A stretch of 64,000 nt of DNA, taken from the NCBI RefSeq assembly GCF_023205015.1, contig NZ_CP096258.1:3038001-3102000 (forward strand). Direction: 5' to 3'. This document shows, in pieces, positions 1 to 8,513 of the stretch. The notes beneath the pieces are model-generated. The model did not search any database, had not been told where the DNA came from, and saw only the letters and a program-made list of their open reading frames with translations. Source of the stretch: Providencia rettgeri. GTDB taxonomy: Bacteria > Pseudomonadota > Gammaproteobacteria > Enterobacterales > Enterobacteriaceae. How positions within the stretch are numbered: position 1 is the stretch's first letter; each line of letters begins with the position of its first letter. Made by a program: the position numbers and the translations under genes.

Positions 1-768
1 TTATTTCGTAATCCCCTCGCCGATCCGAGCTTGCTCGGTATCAGCAGCGGTGCAGCCCTATCCGTTGCTGCATTTATTGTTTTCTCGGTTTCATTGCCTA
101 CCGTGATGCAAGGATATGGCCATGTTGCTGCCGCTTTTATCGGTAGCCTAGCCGTTTCTTTTATTATTTTTAGCTTAAATCGCTCATCAAATGGCAACCT
201 CGCAAAATTACTTCTTGCGGGCATCGCTATCAATGCCCTGTGCATGTCATTCATTGGTGTTCTTAGCTATATCAGCAATGACCAACAACTCAGAACATTT
301 AGCTTATGGATGATGGGGACACTCGGTAATGTTGATTGGACATCATTGACCATCGCAGCTTCCGTTATTCTGCCTATTTGTGCTATCTGCTTAATGCAGG
401 GAAATAAACTCAATATTCTGCAATTAGGGGATGAAGATGCACATTACCTCGGGCTTAATGTCGAACGAACCAAATTTATTTTATTATTCCTCAGTGCCAT
501 TTTAGTCGGTTGTGCTGTTGCTATGAGCGGTGTTATTGGTTTTGTCGGCCTCGTTGTTCCGCACCTCATTCGTATGACGCTTGGGCCTGATCATCGTTGG
601 CTCATTCCTGGTTCCGCTATCGTCGGTGCGGGGTTATTACTGATTGCCGATACTGTCGCGAGGACTGCGGTTGCACCTGCTGAAATTCCTGTTGGTTTAC
701 TGACAGGGTTAATTGGTGGCCCCTACTTCTTATGGCTCATTTTGCGACAGCCTGCAGGGAGGATCTAA
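1..768 (+). CDS. hmuU: Haem ABC transporter permease, 5' end cut by window
   Basis: FecCD-family inner-membrane permease that would move haem (or a siderophore) from the periplasm into the cytoplasm with the ATPase encoded next to it. Frame 1 is open from the first base and reads LFRNPLADPSLLGISSGA, the conserved block of this family, so the visible 255 residues are the C-terminal three quarters and the real start lies to the left. Several hydrophobic helices follow, with the family motifs SGVIGFVGLVVPHLIRM and GLLTGLIGGPYFLWLI near the end. The stop is 2 bp before the hmuV start, so the two are co-transcribed. The haem assignment depends on the HmuV-type ATPase; other FecCD substrates are possible. 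Confidence 0.9.
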   Translation, partial: LFRNPLADPSLLGISSGAALSVAAFIVFSVSLPTVMQGYGHVAAAFIGSLAVSFIIFSLNRSSNGNLAKLLLAGIAINALCMSFIGVLSYISNDQQLRTFSLWMMGTLGNVDWTSLTIAASVILPICAICLMQGNKLNILQLGDEDAHYLGLNVERTKFILLFLSAILVGCAVAMSGVIGFVGLVVPHLIRMTLGPDHRWLIPGSAIVGAGLLLIADTVARTAVAPAEIPVGLLTGLIGGPYFLWLILRQPAGRI

Positions 769-770
769 AA

Positions 771-1559
771 ATGCAAACAAAACCGTTCTTGTTAGAAGCA
801 CAAAATTTATCGTATAAAATCAGTGAAAAGACGCTTATAGATAATGTGAGTTTATCTATTGAGCAAGGGGAATTCGTGGTGATTATTGGCCCCAATGGCG
901 CGGGAAAATCCAGCCTATTAAAATTGCTAACAGGCTATAACACTCCAACTCATGGCACATGCTTTATTGAAGGCCGAGCGATGCTTGACTGGGACCATAA
1001 TGCATTAGCGCGAAAACGTGCCGTCATGAAACAACATAGTCACTTACAATTTGCTTTTACTGTTGAAGATGTTGTTGCGATGGGGAGAACCCCCTACGGT
1101 TCAGAACATAAACACACCGCCATCGATGAAGCCTTATCACAAACCAGTTGCCAATCACTACGCCAGCGAGACTACCGCCAGCTTTCAGGGGGGGAACAGC
1201 AACGCGTTCAATTGGCTCGAGTATTAGCGCAATTATGGCAACCCACAGCTCAACCCGCTTGTTTGTTTCTTGATGAACCCACTTCAGCGCTTGATTTATA
1301 CCACCAACAACATAGCTTACGGTTACTACATCAACTTACCCGTCAACGACCGTTAGGCGTTTGCTGTGTATTACATGACCTGAACCTAACCGCGCTATAT
1401 GCAGATAAAGTGTTATTAATTCATGATGGGAAGTTGGTCGCCCAAGGCTCCCCTACCGATGTTTTAACAACTGAAAACTTAACGCGTTGGTACCAAGCTG
1501 ACCTCGGTGTAACTCAACACCCTGAAAATAATACACCTCACATTTATTTGCGCCACTAA
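771..1559 (+). CDS. hmuV: Haem ABC transporter ATP-binding protein HmuV
   Basis: Cytoplasmic ATPase of the haem importer, pairing with the HmuU permease. The 262-residue protein has Walker A GPNGAGKSS at about 40-48, ABC signature LSGGEQQR at about 138-145, Walker B CLFLDEPT at about 164-171 and the switch histidine in LHDL at about 201. The signature context QQRVQLARVLAQLW and the C-terminal region are typical of HmuV. The ATG at 771 is chosen because AGGAGG lies 8 bases upstream and the gene then follows hmuU by only 2 bp; a start farther upstream would overlap hmuU. A Fur-controlled promoter and the rest of the hmu operon are expected to the left of the window. Confidence 0.92.
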   Translation: MQTKPFLLEAQNLSYKISEKTLIDNVSLSIEQGEFVVIIGPNGAGKSSLLKLLTGYNTPTHGTCFIEGRAMLDWDHNALARKRAVMKQHSHLQFAFTVEDVVAMGRTPYGSEHKHTAIDEALSQTSCQSLRQRDYRQLSGGEQQRVQLARVLAQLWQPTAQPACLFLDEPTSALDLYHQQHSLRLLHQLTRQRPLGVCCVLHDLNLTALYADKVLLIHDGKLVAQGSPTDVLTTENLTRWYQADLGVTQHPENNTPHIYLRH

Positions 1560-1570
1560 CTCAAACTTAA

Positions 1571-1613
1571 CAAGCACTTTATCTAACTCGTTTTAAAGGT
1601 TAAGTGCTTTATT
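1571..1613 (+). terminator. Probable terminator after hmuUV
   Basis: AAGCACTT at 1572-1579 pairs with AAGTGCTT at 1602-1609, with additional pairing inside the loop, followed by TATTACTT. It sits 12 bp after the hmuV stop. The rest of 1614-1861 is AT-rich with no recognisable gene; it should contain the promoter of the small HEAT protein gene. Confidence 0.6.
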
Positions 1614-1861
1614 ACTTCAGCCTGACAAAATAATTATCAATTCATATTTATTTTTATATTCAACCAATAGTTTTAATAATTTTAATTTTTCATATCACCA
1701 ACTTTACTCCTTTAATGCACTTTAGATAATAAAGCAGTTATTAACCTCCAAACGCGTAGAATTTATATAATGTATTAATAAAACATTATATTTCAAAAAT
1801 AAATTTCAGGTAACTTCACTTAGAATACCTTAGCATCGCGTAAGTATTTCAAAGGGTTTAC

Positions 1862-2074
1862 ATGGAAAATAACATTATTGAAACATTAATTGAGTTAACA
1901 CATCGAGGAAATGATGATGTTAAAATTGCAGCTATTTCTGCTTTAGGTGATTATAAAGTCACCGTTGAACAACGAAATGCAATCAACCGCTTACTTGAAC
2001 TCTGTAAAGACCCGAATAGAGATGTCGCAGTGTCCGCCATAAAAGCATTGAGTAAACTCTCTGAGCATTTTTAA
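1862..2074 (+). CDS. Small HEAT-repeat protein, copy 1
   Basis: A 70-residue protein made almost wholly of two HEAT-like helical repeats: residues about 15-30 (NDDVKIAAISALGDY) and about 49-66 (NRDVAVSAIKALSKL), each with the D-V-(K/A)-x-A-A-I-x-A-L pattern of the family. There is no signal peptide or membrane segment, so it is predicted to be cytoplasmic. AAAGGG 6 bases before the ATG is a good ribosome binding site. The next gene at 2356 encodes a clear paralogue of nearly the same length. HEAT repeats usually serve as protein-binding scaffolds; no catalytic function can be assigned. Confidence 0.75.
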   Translation: MENNIIETLIELTHRGNDDVKIAAISALGDYKVTVEQRNAINRLLELCKDPNRDVAVSAIKALSKLSEHF

Positions 2075-2355
2075 TATACAATTAACATCCTTCCTCAATA
2101 CTTTTCTTAAAACCAAAAGATTTTAATTGGATCCCCCTATCTCTAAAGCCACTAACGGATGAATAGCTAGTCGTATTTCTGCCTATTTATCCGTTATTTC
2201 AATTACTCCCATATTAACCAAAACTCAGATTAGTTGTGTTTTTTGATATTAATAAATTATTTATTTTCGTAGCATTCCCAATATTGCAATTAATATCTCA
2301 AAAACACATGAGTTTTAATTAACTTATTTAGTGATACTCATAAGTAGGATAATAA

Positions 2356-2574
2356 ATGGATAACAAAGTCATCAGTACATTACTTGATTTAACAAAAAGA
2401 AAAAATGATGATGTAAAAATAGCTGCCATATCAGCGTTAGGTGATTGTAATATACGGCCAAAACAACATAATACGATTAATCGGCTGCTTGAATTATGTA
2501 ATGACCCAAATAAAGATGTCGCAATCAGTGCCATTAAAGCAATAAGCAAGCTCTCATACGGGGGCTTCGAATAG
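2356..2574 (+). CDS. Small HEAT-repeat protein, copy 2
   Basis: A 72-residue paralogue of the protein at 1862-2074. It keeps NDDVKIAAISALGD and the NRLLEL(C) helix exactly, and its second repeat reads NKDVAISAIKAISKLS. Differences are concentrated in the linker (CNIRPKQHNT against YKVTVEQRNA) and the termini, so this is an old tandem duplication rather than a recent copy. AGGATAATAA before the ATG gives a plausible ribosome binding site. The 281-bp gap between the copies is AT-rich and long enough for a separate promoter. Function unknown; cytoplasmic location is inferred from the absence of a signal sequence. Confidence 0.75.
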   Translation: MDNKVISTLLDLTKRKNDDVKIAAISALGDCNIRPKQHNTINRLLELCNDPNKDVAISAIKAISKLSYGGFE

Positions 2575-2664
2575 CGATTTAGTCTTATTATGGTAAAATC
2601 ATAGAGATAGTCAGGTGAAACCCGTTATTGGTCCCACCTAACTATATTTAGCAATTATCGTTAT

Positions 2665-3501
2665 TTAGCAAATATCGTTTAAATAGCGTGCATGGAATGC
2701 AATATGCTCACCAATAAAGCTACTAATAAAGTAGTAACTGTGATCATAGCCATCCCGTAGATTCAATCGATATTCAAATTGCTTTTTGTCACAAACACCG
2801 GCAAATAACTCAGGTTTTAATTGCTCTTGATAAAAAGGATCCGCAGTGCCTACATCCACTAAAATAGGTGGGATCGCCTCAGATTTTCTAATCAATTCAA
2901 CGGTATCATATTGGGACCAACTCTCCGTTTCTTCCCCCAAATAAGCCATAAAGGCTTTTCGTCCCCAAGGAACTTGGGTTGGCGCAACAATCGGAGAAAA
3001 TGCAGATAAACTAGAATATCGCCCTGGATTGCGTAAGCCAATCATTAAAGCCCCATGCCCTCCCATCGAATGACCAAAAATAGCGCGTTTATCTGTTACA
3101 GGCAGATGCGTTTCAACTAAATCGGGTAACTCAGACACAATATAATCATACATCCTGTAATGATTGCGCCATGGCGCTTGCTGAGCATTCACATAAAAAC
3201 CAGCACCTTGCCCTAAATCATAGGCTTCGTCATCAGCGACCTCTGCACCACGAGGACTGGTGTCTGGTGCAATTAGGATCACGCCATATTCTGCCGCAAA
3301 TTGTTGGGCTCCCGCCTTAGTGATAAAGTTTTGTTCATTACAGGTTAACCCTGATAACCAATAAATCACTGGGCAAGCCGCTGTTTTCGCTTGTGGTGGT
3401 AGGTAGACGGCAAACTTCATTTCACAGCCGAGTACGGTGGATTGATGTTGATAAACATCCTGCCAGCCCCCAAAGCACGCATGGCGTTCAATTCTCTCCA
3501 T
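2665..3501 (-). CDS. frmB: S-formylglutathione hydrolase
   Basis: Cytoplasmic serine esterase that hydrolyses S-formylglutathione to glutathione and formate, the last step of glutathione-dependent formaldehyde detoxification. The serine nucleophile is in GHSMGGHGAL, the acid in DVGTADPF and the histidine in the late DHSYYFI motif, all in family order. Start: the ATG at 3501 is preceded by AAGGAG at the right spacing and gives 278 residues, the usual length; an in-frame start farther upstream (3552) would run deep into frmA. The gene follows frmA by 10 bp and is the third gene of frmRAB. Confidence 0.95.
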   Translation of the reverse strand: MERIERHACFGGWQDVYQHQSTVLGCEMKFAVYLPPQAKTAACPVIYWLSGLTCNEQNFITKAGAQQFAAEYGVILIAPDTSPRGAEVADDEAYDLGQGAGFYVNAQQAPWRNHYRMYDYIVSELPDLVETHLPVTDKRAIFGHSMGGHGALMIGLRNPGRYSSLSAFSPIVAPTQVPWGRKAFMAYLGEETESWSQYDTVELIRKSEAIPPILVDVGTADPFYQEQLKPELFAGVCDKKQFEYRLNLRDGYDHSYYFISSFIGEHIAFHARYLNDIC

Positions 3502-3511
3502 CAAAGACTCC

Positions 3512-4624
3512 TTAATCATAGTGAATAACGGTGCGGATTGATTTACCTTCATGCATTAAATCAAATGCGTCATTAATACTCTCTAACGGCAATGTGTGCG
3601 TCACAAATGGAGACAGCTCAATGTCACCCTTCATGGCATCTTCAACCATTTTTGGCAATTGACTACGGCCTTTCACACCACCAAATGCGGTGCCACGCCA
3701 TGAACGCCCTGTTACTAATTGGAATGGGCGAGTTGAAATTTCTTGCCCTGCTCCAGCAACACCAATGATAATCGATTGGCCCCATCCCCTGTGTGCACTT
3801 TCAAGTGCGGCACGCATAACATTAACATTACCAATACATTCAAAAGTATGATCAACACCCCACTGGGTTTTCTCAATCAGTACTTGCTGAATTGGCTTAT
3901 CAAAATCGTTAGGATCCAAACACTCTGTCGCACCAAATTGACGTGCTAATTCAAACTTAGATGGGTTAGTATCAATGGCTATAATGCGGCCAGCCTTTGC
4001 TTGTCTTGCCCCTTGAATAACCGCAAGACCAATACCTCCGAGCCCAAAAACAGCAACAGAGTCACCTTCTTGTACTTTCGCCGTATTATGTACAGCACCA
4101 ATACCGGTCGTCACTCCACACCCTAATAAACACACTTCTTCATGGTTGGCTTGAGGGTTAATTTTCGCCAAAGAAACTTCAGCAACCACCGTATACTCGC
4201 TGAATGTTGAACAACCCATATAATGGTAAACTGGCTGCCCATTATAAGAAAAACGGGTTGTTCCATCTGGCATCACACCTTTACCTTGTGTTTCCCTAAC
4301 AGAGACGCATAAGTTTGTTTTACCTGATTCACAAAAAACACATTTTCCACATTCTGCTGTATAAAGTGGAATGACATGATCACCTACGCTAACGCTAGTA
4401 ACACCTTCACCGACTTCCACAACAACACCTGCACCTTCATGCCCCAATACCACAGGAAATAAACCTTCAGGGTCATCACCTGACAATGTAAAAGCATCCG
4501 TATGGCAAACCCCAGTGTGGCTAATTTTAACTAACACTTCCCCAGCCTTTGGTGGCATGACATCAATTTCGACAATTTTTAATGGCTCACCGGGACCAAA
4601 TGCGACTGCTGCACGTGATTTCAT
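3512..4624 (-). CDS. frmA: S-(hydroxymethyl)glutathione dehydrogenase (class III alcohol dehydrogenase)
   Basis: Zinc-dependent NAD enzyme that oxidises S-hydroxymethylglutathione, formed spontaneously from formaldehyde and glutathione, to S-formylglutathione; FrmB then completes the pathway. The 370-residue protein shows GHEGAGVVVEVGEGV, the structural-zinc cysteines in ECGKCVFCESGKTNLC, and the Rossmann dinucleotide motif VFGLGGIGLAVIQG. Catalytic-zinc ligands are the early HTGVCHTD cysteine and the GHE histidine. It lies 15 bp after frmR and is read as part of frmRAB. Confidence 0.96.
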   Translation of the reverse strand: MKSRAAVAFGPGEPLKIVEIDVMPPKAGEVLVKISHTGVCHTDAFTLSGDDPEGLFPVVLGHEGAGVVVEVGEGVTSVSVGDHVIPLYTAECGKCVFCESGKTNLCVSVRETQGKGVMPDGTTRFSYNGQPVYHYMGCSTFSEYTVVAEVSLAKINPQANHEEVCLLGCGVTTGIGAVHNTAKVQEGDSVAVFGLGGIGLAVIQGARQAKAGRIIAIDTNPSKFELARQFGATECLDPNDFDKPIQQVLIEKTQWGVDHTFECIGNVNVMRAALESAHRGWGQSIIIGVAGAGQEISTRPFQLVTGRSWRGTAFGGVKGRSQLPKMVEDAMKGDIELSPFVTHTLPLESINDAFDLMHEGKSIRTVIHYD

Positions 4625-4639
4625 CGTTATTCCTTCTTT

Positions 4640-4912
4640 TTACCGCAAATAAGTTCGAATTAATGAGATAGCATCGTCTACAGAGTCTTTTTGCAACTGT
4701 GTTGTCGCAGACTCTTGAAGCCCTTCCCGTAAATGACTTTCTAATACCCCGGCCATCAGACCGTTAACGGCCCCTCGAATAGCGGCGATTTGTTGTAAAA
4801 TGGCCGCACATTCAACTTCATCTTCCAAGGCCGACTCCAAAGCAAGTAATTGACCTTTCAATTTTCTGACCCGTGTAAGGACAGCTTTTTTTTCTTTTGG
4901 GGAATGTGGCAT
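4640..4912 (-). CDS. frmR: Formaldehyde-responsive repressor FrmR
   Basis: DNA-binding repressor of the CsoR/RcnR family that controls frmRAB. It is 90 residues and all-helical. The residues that matter for formaldehyde sensing in FrmR are visible: Pro2 and Cys35 (known to be crosslinked by formaldehyde in the E. coli protein), plus His60. The CsoR/RcnR metal sensors keep further histidine ligands; the match to FrmR and the frmAB context argue for formaldehyde sensing. It is first in the operon, so it should repress itself. AGGGG before the ATG acts as ribosome binding site. Confidence 0.95.
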   Translation of the reverse strand: MPHSPKEKKAVLTRVRKLKGQLLALESALEDEVECAAILQQIAAIRGAVNGLMAGVLESHLREGLQESATTQLQKDSVDDAISLIRTYLR

Positions 4913-4927
4913 ATTTAAGCCCCTTTA

Positions 4928-4953
4928 ATATACATAGGGGGAGTATAGTATTG
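4928..4953 (-). promoter_or_regulatory. Candidate FrmR operator
   Basis: Sixteen bases upstream of the frmR start is a GGGGG run (4937-4941) flanked on both sides by TATA/ATAC-rich half-sites (TATACATA and AGTATAGTAT). A G/C tract between AT-rich imperfect inverted arms is the known operator plan of the CsoR/RcnR/FrmR family. The assignment is by position and pattern. Confidence 0.6.
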
Positions 4954-5080
4954 GTCGGATTATCTGTACAGAATTCCTTATTTTTATGACCCGAAAAGAC
5001 AAAATAATACCCAGTGGAAAAGTAAAACAGTAAAACACCAATATCGAGCTTTACTGTCTCCAATTAGGAATAGATCAACG

Positions 5081-5998
5081 TTACAACAAGTTGAAGTATT
5101 TATCTGGCTGGTACTGAGGGGGAAGTGGTTGAATATCTAACATATCCAATGCATTACGCTCAATACTATTACAAATGGCATTAAGCGGTAAATCATTTGC
5201 AGCAACCCCAAATGGGTCTTCAAGTTCTTCCGCTAATGCGTCCCACGCTAAGAAAGTATAAGAAATAAAAACAGACACCAATGGCGTCATAAAATGTAAG
5301 TCAACGACCAACGCAAAAGGAAGTAATGAACAAAATAAGTAGACTGTTCGCTGTAAAATGAGTGTATAAGCGAATGGGATCGGTGTATTAGAAATACGTT
5401 CGCAACCACCGAGTACCTCCGATAACGCATTAATATCTTTATTAATGGCTTGAAAAAGTACATCACTGATGACTTTTTTATCACGTAATTCCCCCACCTT
5501 TAGGCCTATCTGCAATAATATTCGGCTAGTGGGAAACGGGCTCTGGATAACCTCATCAAAAACAGCTCGGGGCAGCAACCTATACAAATCAATGATTGGG
5601 CTGGTTTTTCTTAATTCATGTTTAAGGCTCCAACCAAAAGCGATCAATAAATTCGCGAACTCCTTCTGTTCTACGGGATCATTGGGTAATAATCCTTTAA
5701 TATTCCTGAGAATATTTCTTTGGTTGATCAATAACGAAGCCCAAAGCGTTCGAGCCTCAATCAAGCGGCTATAACATGCATTATTACGAAAACCTAGGAA
5801 TATTGCGATAGCAATCCCTAGTAAACTAAAAGGGGCAATCGTTAAGTGTATACCTAATCGTTCGTACCATTGAAAACTGAGTACGGCCACGATAGATATC
5901 ATTATATTTAGAGAAAGCCGAAATGTTATTTTTGACAGTACAGAACCATGCCAGTCGAATAACCGAAAAAACCAGTGTTGATGAGGGCGAATAACCAT
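5081..5998 (-). CDS. Bestrophin-family (UPF0187) membrane protein, YneE-like
   Basis: A 305-residue inner-membrane protein of the bestrophin/UPF0187 family, whose characterised bacterial members form pentameric ion channels. Evidence is the N-terminal block RPHQHWFFRLFDWHGS, two early hydrophobic helices (about 25-42 and 48-66), the FLGFRNNACYSRLIEAR motif right after the second helix, and two more helices around 215-250 followed by EELEDPFGVAANDLPL, the conserved acidic motif of the family. Length fits. It reads toward frmR but is separated from it by 168 bp including the frmR operator, so it is probably a separate unit. Ion selectivity cannot be told from sequence. Confidence 0.85.
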   Translation of the reverse strand: MVIRPHQHWFFRLFDWHGSVLSKITFRLSLNIMISIVAVLSFQWYERLGIHLTIAPFSLLGIAIAIFLGFRNNACYSRLIEARTLWASLLINQRNILRNIKGLLPNDPVEQKEFANLLIAFGWSLKHELRKTSPIIDLYRLLPRAVFDEVIQSPFPTSRILLQIGLKVGELRDKKVISDVLFQAINKDINALSEVLGGCERISNTPIPFAYTLILQRTVYLFCSLLPFALVVDLHFMTPLVSVFISYTFLAWDALAEELEDPFGVAANDLPLNAICNSIERNALDMLDIQPLPPQYQPDKYFNLL

Positions 5999-6183
5999 AA
6001 GAAGACATATTGTGTTAAGAAAACGACATTAACTTATTATTTCATTGATTAATTCAATACGCTAGCGCCAAACAAAAAATTAAAGTAAAAGTTACTATAA
6101 TTATAACAAGTGACAATTGCGCTAAATTCATCTAACACGGTTTATTTTATAAATAATATTGGGTTTTAATATTACCTATTACA

Positions 6184-6510
6184 TTACTTTTTAGCAGCTT
6201 TTAAGCGTTCAATTTCATCTTGTAGCGCCTCTATCTGCTGCTCTAAATGATCAGTTTCAGTAAAACTATATCGATGATTTAGTTTAGTTGGGCCTGTCGC
6301 TCCAGAATAATGGTCATAGCAATTATTTTGCACATTTGAAATCGCACGCTCTAATCCTGCAACCCTATTTCGATTTCCATGCATTTTGGCATATTTTAGT
6401 TGTTTCTCTAGTTGATAGATTTTTTTATCACAACCATAGTATTTATAACTTGCTTGAGCATATACTGGAATAATCAGTGTTGATAAAATTATTAACAGTA
6501 TTTTTTTCAT
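6184..6510 (-). CDS. DUF1090 family periplasmic protein (YqjC-like)
   Basis: A 108-residue exported protein. Residues 1-20 form a signal peptide (KK, then a hydrophobic run, ending in YAQAS). The mature part has the DUF1090 pattern: GCDKKIYQLEKQL, then HGNRNRVAGLERAIS and NVQNNC, with two cysteines that could form a disulfide, and a short C-terminal coiled coil (LEQQIEALQDEIERLK). AGGA lies before the ATG. Members of the family, such as E. coli YqjC, have no settled function. Confidence 0.85.
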   Translation of the reverse strand: MKKILLIILSTLIIPVYAQASYKYYGCDKKIYQLEKQLKYAKMHGNRNRVAGLERAISNVQNNCYDHYSGATGPTKLNHRYSFTETDHLEQQIEALQDEIERLKAAKK

Positions 6511-7059
6511 GTTACATTCCTAATTCAAGAAATAATTTACCAGTGACTATTTCATCATTTTGATACATTATTAATATAGGCAAGCTCCTAATTTAACTTA
6601 AGCGAGATAAATATAACACGCAATTCGTATAAAACCACCAAAAATGGTAACATTAATTTATTGTTAACTTGGGAAACTAAGTGGCGATATTTTTTCACAT
6701 GATTTATTACAGACAGACATATTTTTCCTTGATACCTTAAGGCTAAAGGATTTCTCTACAAGGATGTAGCCCGTTTTTGGTATTTATGTAGGTTGAAAAT
6801 ACGTGCATTTACTGAGTTGCTAACAAAAAAACACATCAATTTAATTAACTCATATTTAATCGATTATTCTACAAAATTATCCATTTATATTTATTTCCAT
6901 CAAAAACACTTATTTAAATTGTCGAAATTTATTACTTTCGATGAAATCTGATTCAGAATAGGTCGAAACGTTCTTCCCCTGTCATATTTATTTTGCGACG
7001 ATTAACTTAGTATGGATATACTCTTTGATTAAAAGAAGATAACATCAAATGAGAGTCGC
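6511..7059 (+). other. Intergenic region between divergent yqjC-like gene and desaturase
   Basis: 549 bp without a convincing protein gene. Around 6741-6778 GGCTA pairs with TAGCC, an inner CTACA/TGTAG hairpin sits between them, and a CG-TTTTT end follows. That is the shape of a Rho-independent terminator on the plus strand with no gene before it, so it might be the 3' end of a small RNA. The remainder is AT-rich promoter-type DNA. Confidence 0.35.
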
Positions 7060-8157
7060 ATGCATCACACTGAATTCGAACTCACGTTCTCAAATGCTAA
7101 CGAACAACAATTTCATATCGCATTAAAACAAGCAAGTCAGGAATATCTGCAAGCTAAACAAGATCACGTGTATGCCAGCCTAGCTGACCTTACTGTAATC
7201 GGGGTCTTATTTATTGTTGCCCTTCTGAGTTATCTTCCGACAATCATGACAACATCCACCTCAATTTACATATTGTCCTATTTTGTATTTGTTTTACTTA
7301 TCATGCTATTAAATGTAATTGGCCAGCACGATGCCTGTCACAATACCCTGTTTAAATCAGGCTGGAAAAATCGGTTATTTGGCCGTTTAGTCACATTACC
7401 TTTAGGCTTAGAGCCGGAGTTTTGGCGTACACGTCACGTTCATTATCACCATCACTACGCCAACATCGAACATTACGATTTAGACACGGAAGAAAATGGT
7501 ATATTCCGCCAAACGCCATTTCAACGGTGGCGGCCTTTTATGAAATATCAGCATATTTATTGGCCTTTCATTGCATCGTTGTCACTCACATGGATTGCTC
7601 TCGTATTTGATTGGTCCGATAGGACTGGGAAAACACGCTTAAAGGCGCAGAAAGTACTCGAGGGTAAACTGGGTTGGGGGCTATTTTTAGGCAGCAAAAT
7701 ATGCCATTTAATACTGATGCTTGGCATTCCATTATTCGTAGCTCACAACCATGGGATCAGCTTAACAACAATATTTATCACTTATTTGTTGAGCCAAATG
7801 GTCGCATCCATTTTTGTCATTTATCTATTACTAGGTACACATTGGGCAGAGACACAGTTTTTCACTGCGCCTGAAGATAAACAAATTAAGCATGGCTGGT
7901 ACCACCATAATTTTGTCACGGCTTGTGACTGGTTACCTACCCCTCATTATTTATGGCGCTTAACAGGAGGATTAAACTACCACCTTACACACCATATTTT
8001 TCCTCACTGGCATCATCGTCACTACCCTGCTTTAGCTCAAATTTTAGCTAGGCTAGCGCAGCAATATGATATGCCATACCGCTGTATTGATTACAAACAA
8101 CTCGTTGCGGCCCAAATACGATTTCTAAAAAAAATGGGGCAACCGCCATTACAGTAA
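7060..8157 (+). CDS. Membrane fatty acid desaturase family protein
   Basis: A 365-residue integral membrane di-iron enzyme. Expected role: oxygen-dependent insertion of a double bond into (or hydroxylation of) a lipid acyl chain. The three histidine boxes are visible: HDACH at about 90, HVHYHHHYAN at about 126-136, and the late HLTHHIFPHWHHRHYP at about 310-325. Hydrophobic helices lie at about 45-60, 70-87, 165-180, 205-225 and 230-250. This family is not part of the standard Enterobacterales lipid pathway, which makes unsaturated fatty acids anaerobically through FabA/FabB. No partner gene lies nearby. The start has only a weak upstream purine stretch (GAGAG). Confidence 0.85.
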   Translation: MHHTEFELTFSNANEQQFHIALKQASQEYLQAKQDHVYASLADLTVIGVLFIVALLSYLPTIMTTSTSIYILSYFVFVLLIMLLNVIGQHDACHNTLFKSGWKNRLFGRLVTLPLGLEPEFWRTRHVHYHHHYANIEHYDLDTEENGIFRQTPFQRWRPFMKYQHIYWPFIASLSLTWIALVFDWSDRTGKTRLKAQKVLEGKLGWGLFLGSKICHLILMLGIPLFVAHNHGISLTTIFITYLLSQMVASIFVIYLLLGTHWAETQFFTAPEDKQIKHGWYHHNFVTACDWLPTPHYLWRLTGGLNYHLTHHIFPHWHHRHYPALAQILARLAQQYDMPYRCIDYKQLVAAQIRFLKKMGQPPLQ

Positions 8158-8513
8158 GAATATTAGTCATTTTGAAAATAATAACCTTCTCAATTATTAT
8201 CTCTGAGCCCACGGGTTTAGAGATAACATCTAAATAAACCCTTAAGGTTTATCTTCCTTATCTTTGTTACACTTAAAATAAGCAATAACCTTATTATTAG
8301 TGACGAATAATTAAAACAATTGATTGACTTGTTGATATAAGTTCAGACAAATACCGGTTATTATTAACAAAATGACCTTTATTTATCTTTTGTTTACTAT
8401 TTATTTATTAAAAAATTATTAAATTGCTCGTTAGATTTATTGAAGCTTTATTTAAGTTATAAAAAATATAATCAAATAAAAATTAGATTTCATTTACACA
8501 CTACAATTTTAGA
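8158..8513 (+). other. Intergenic region with weak hairpin
   Basis: 356 bp. ATAAACC at 8234-8240 pairs with GGTTTAT at 8246-8252 and is followed by a pyrimidine-rich stretch, possibly a weak terminator for the desaturase gene. From 8330 on the DNA is extremely AT-rich and holds no recognisable gene. Confidence 0.4.

Noticed and set aside
2328..2549. Minus-strand open frame opposite the second HEAT gene
   Set aside because: The plus-strand frame has a paralogue and a ribosome binding site; the antisense frame has neither.
3501..3552. Earlier frmB start giving 295 residues
   Set aside because: It lies within frmA coding sequence, whereas the ATG at 3501 has a clear AAGGAG site and gives the usual family length.
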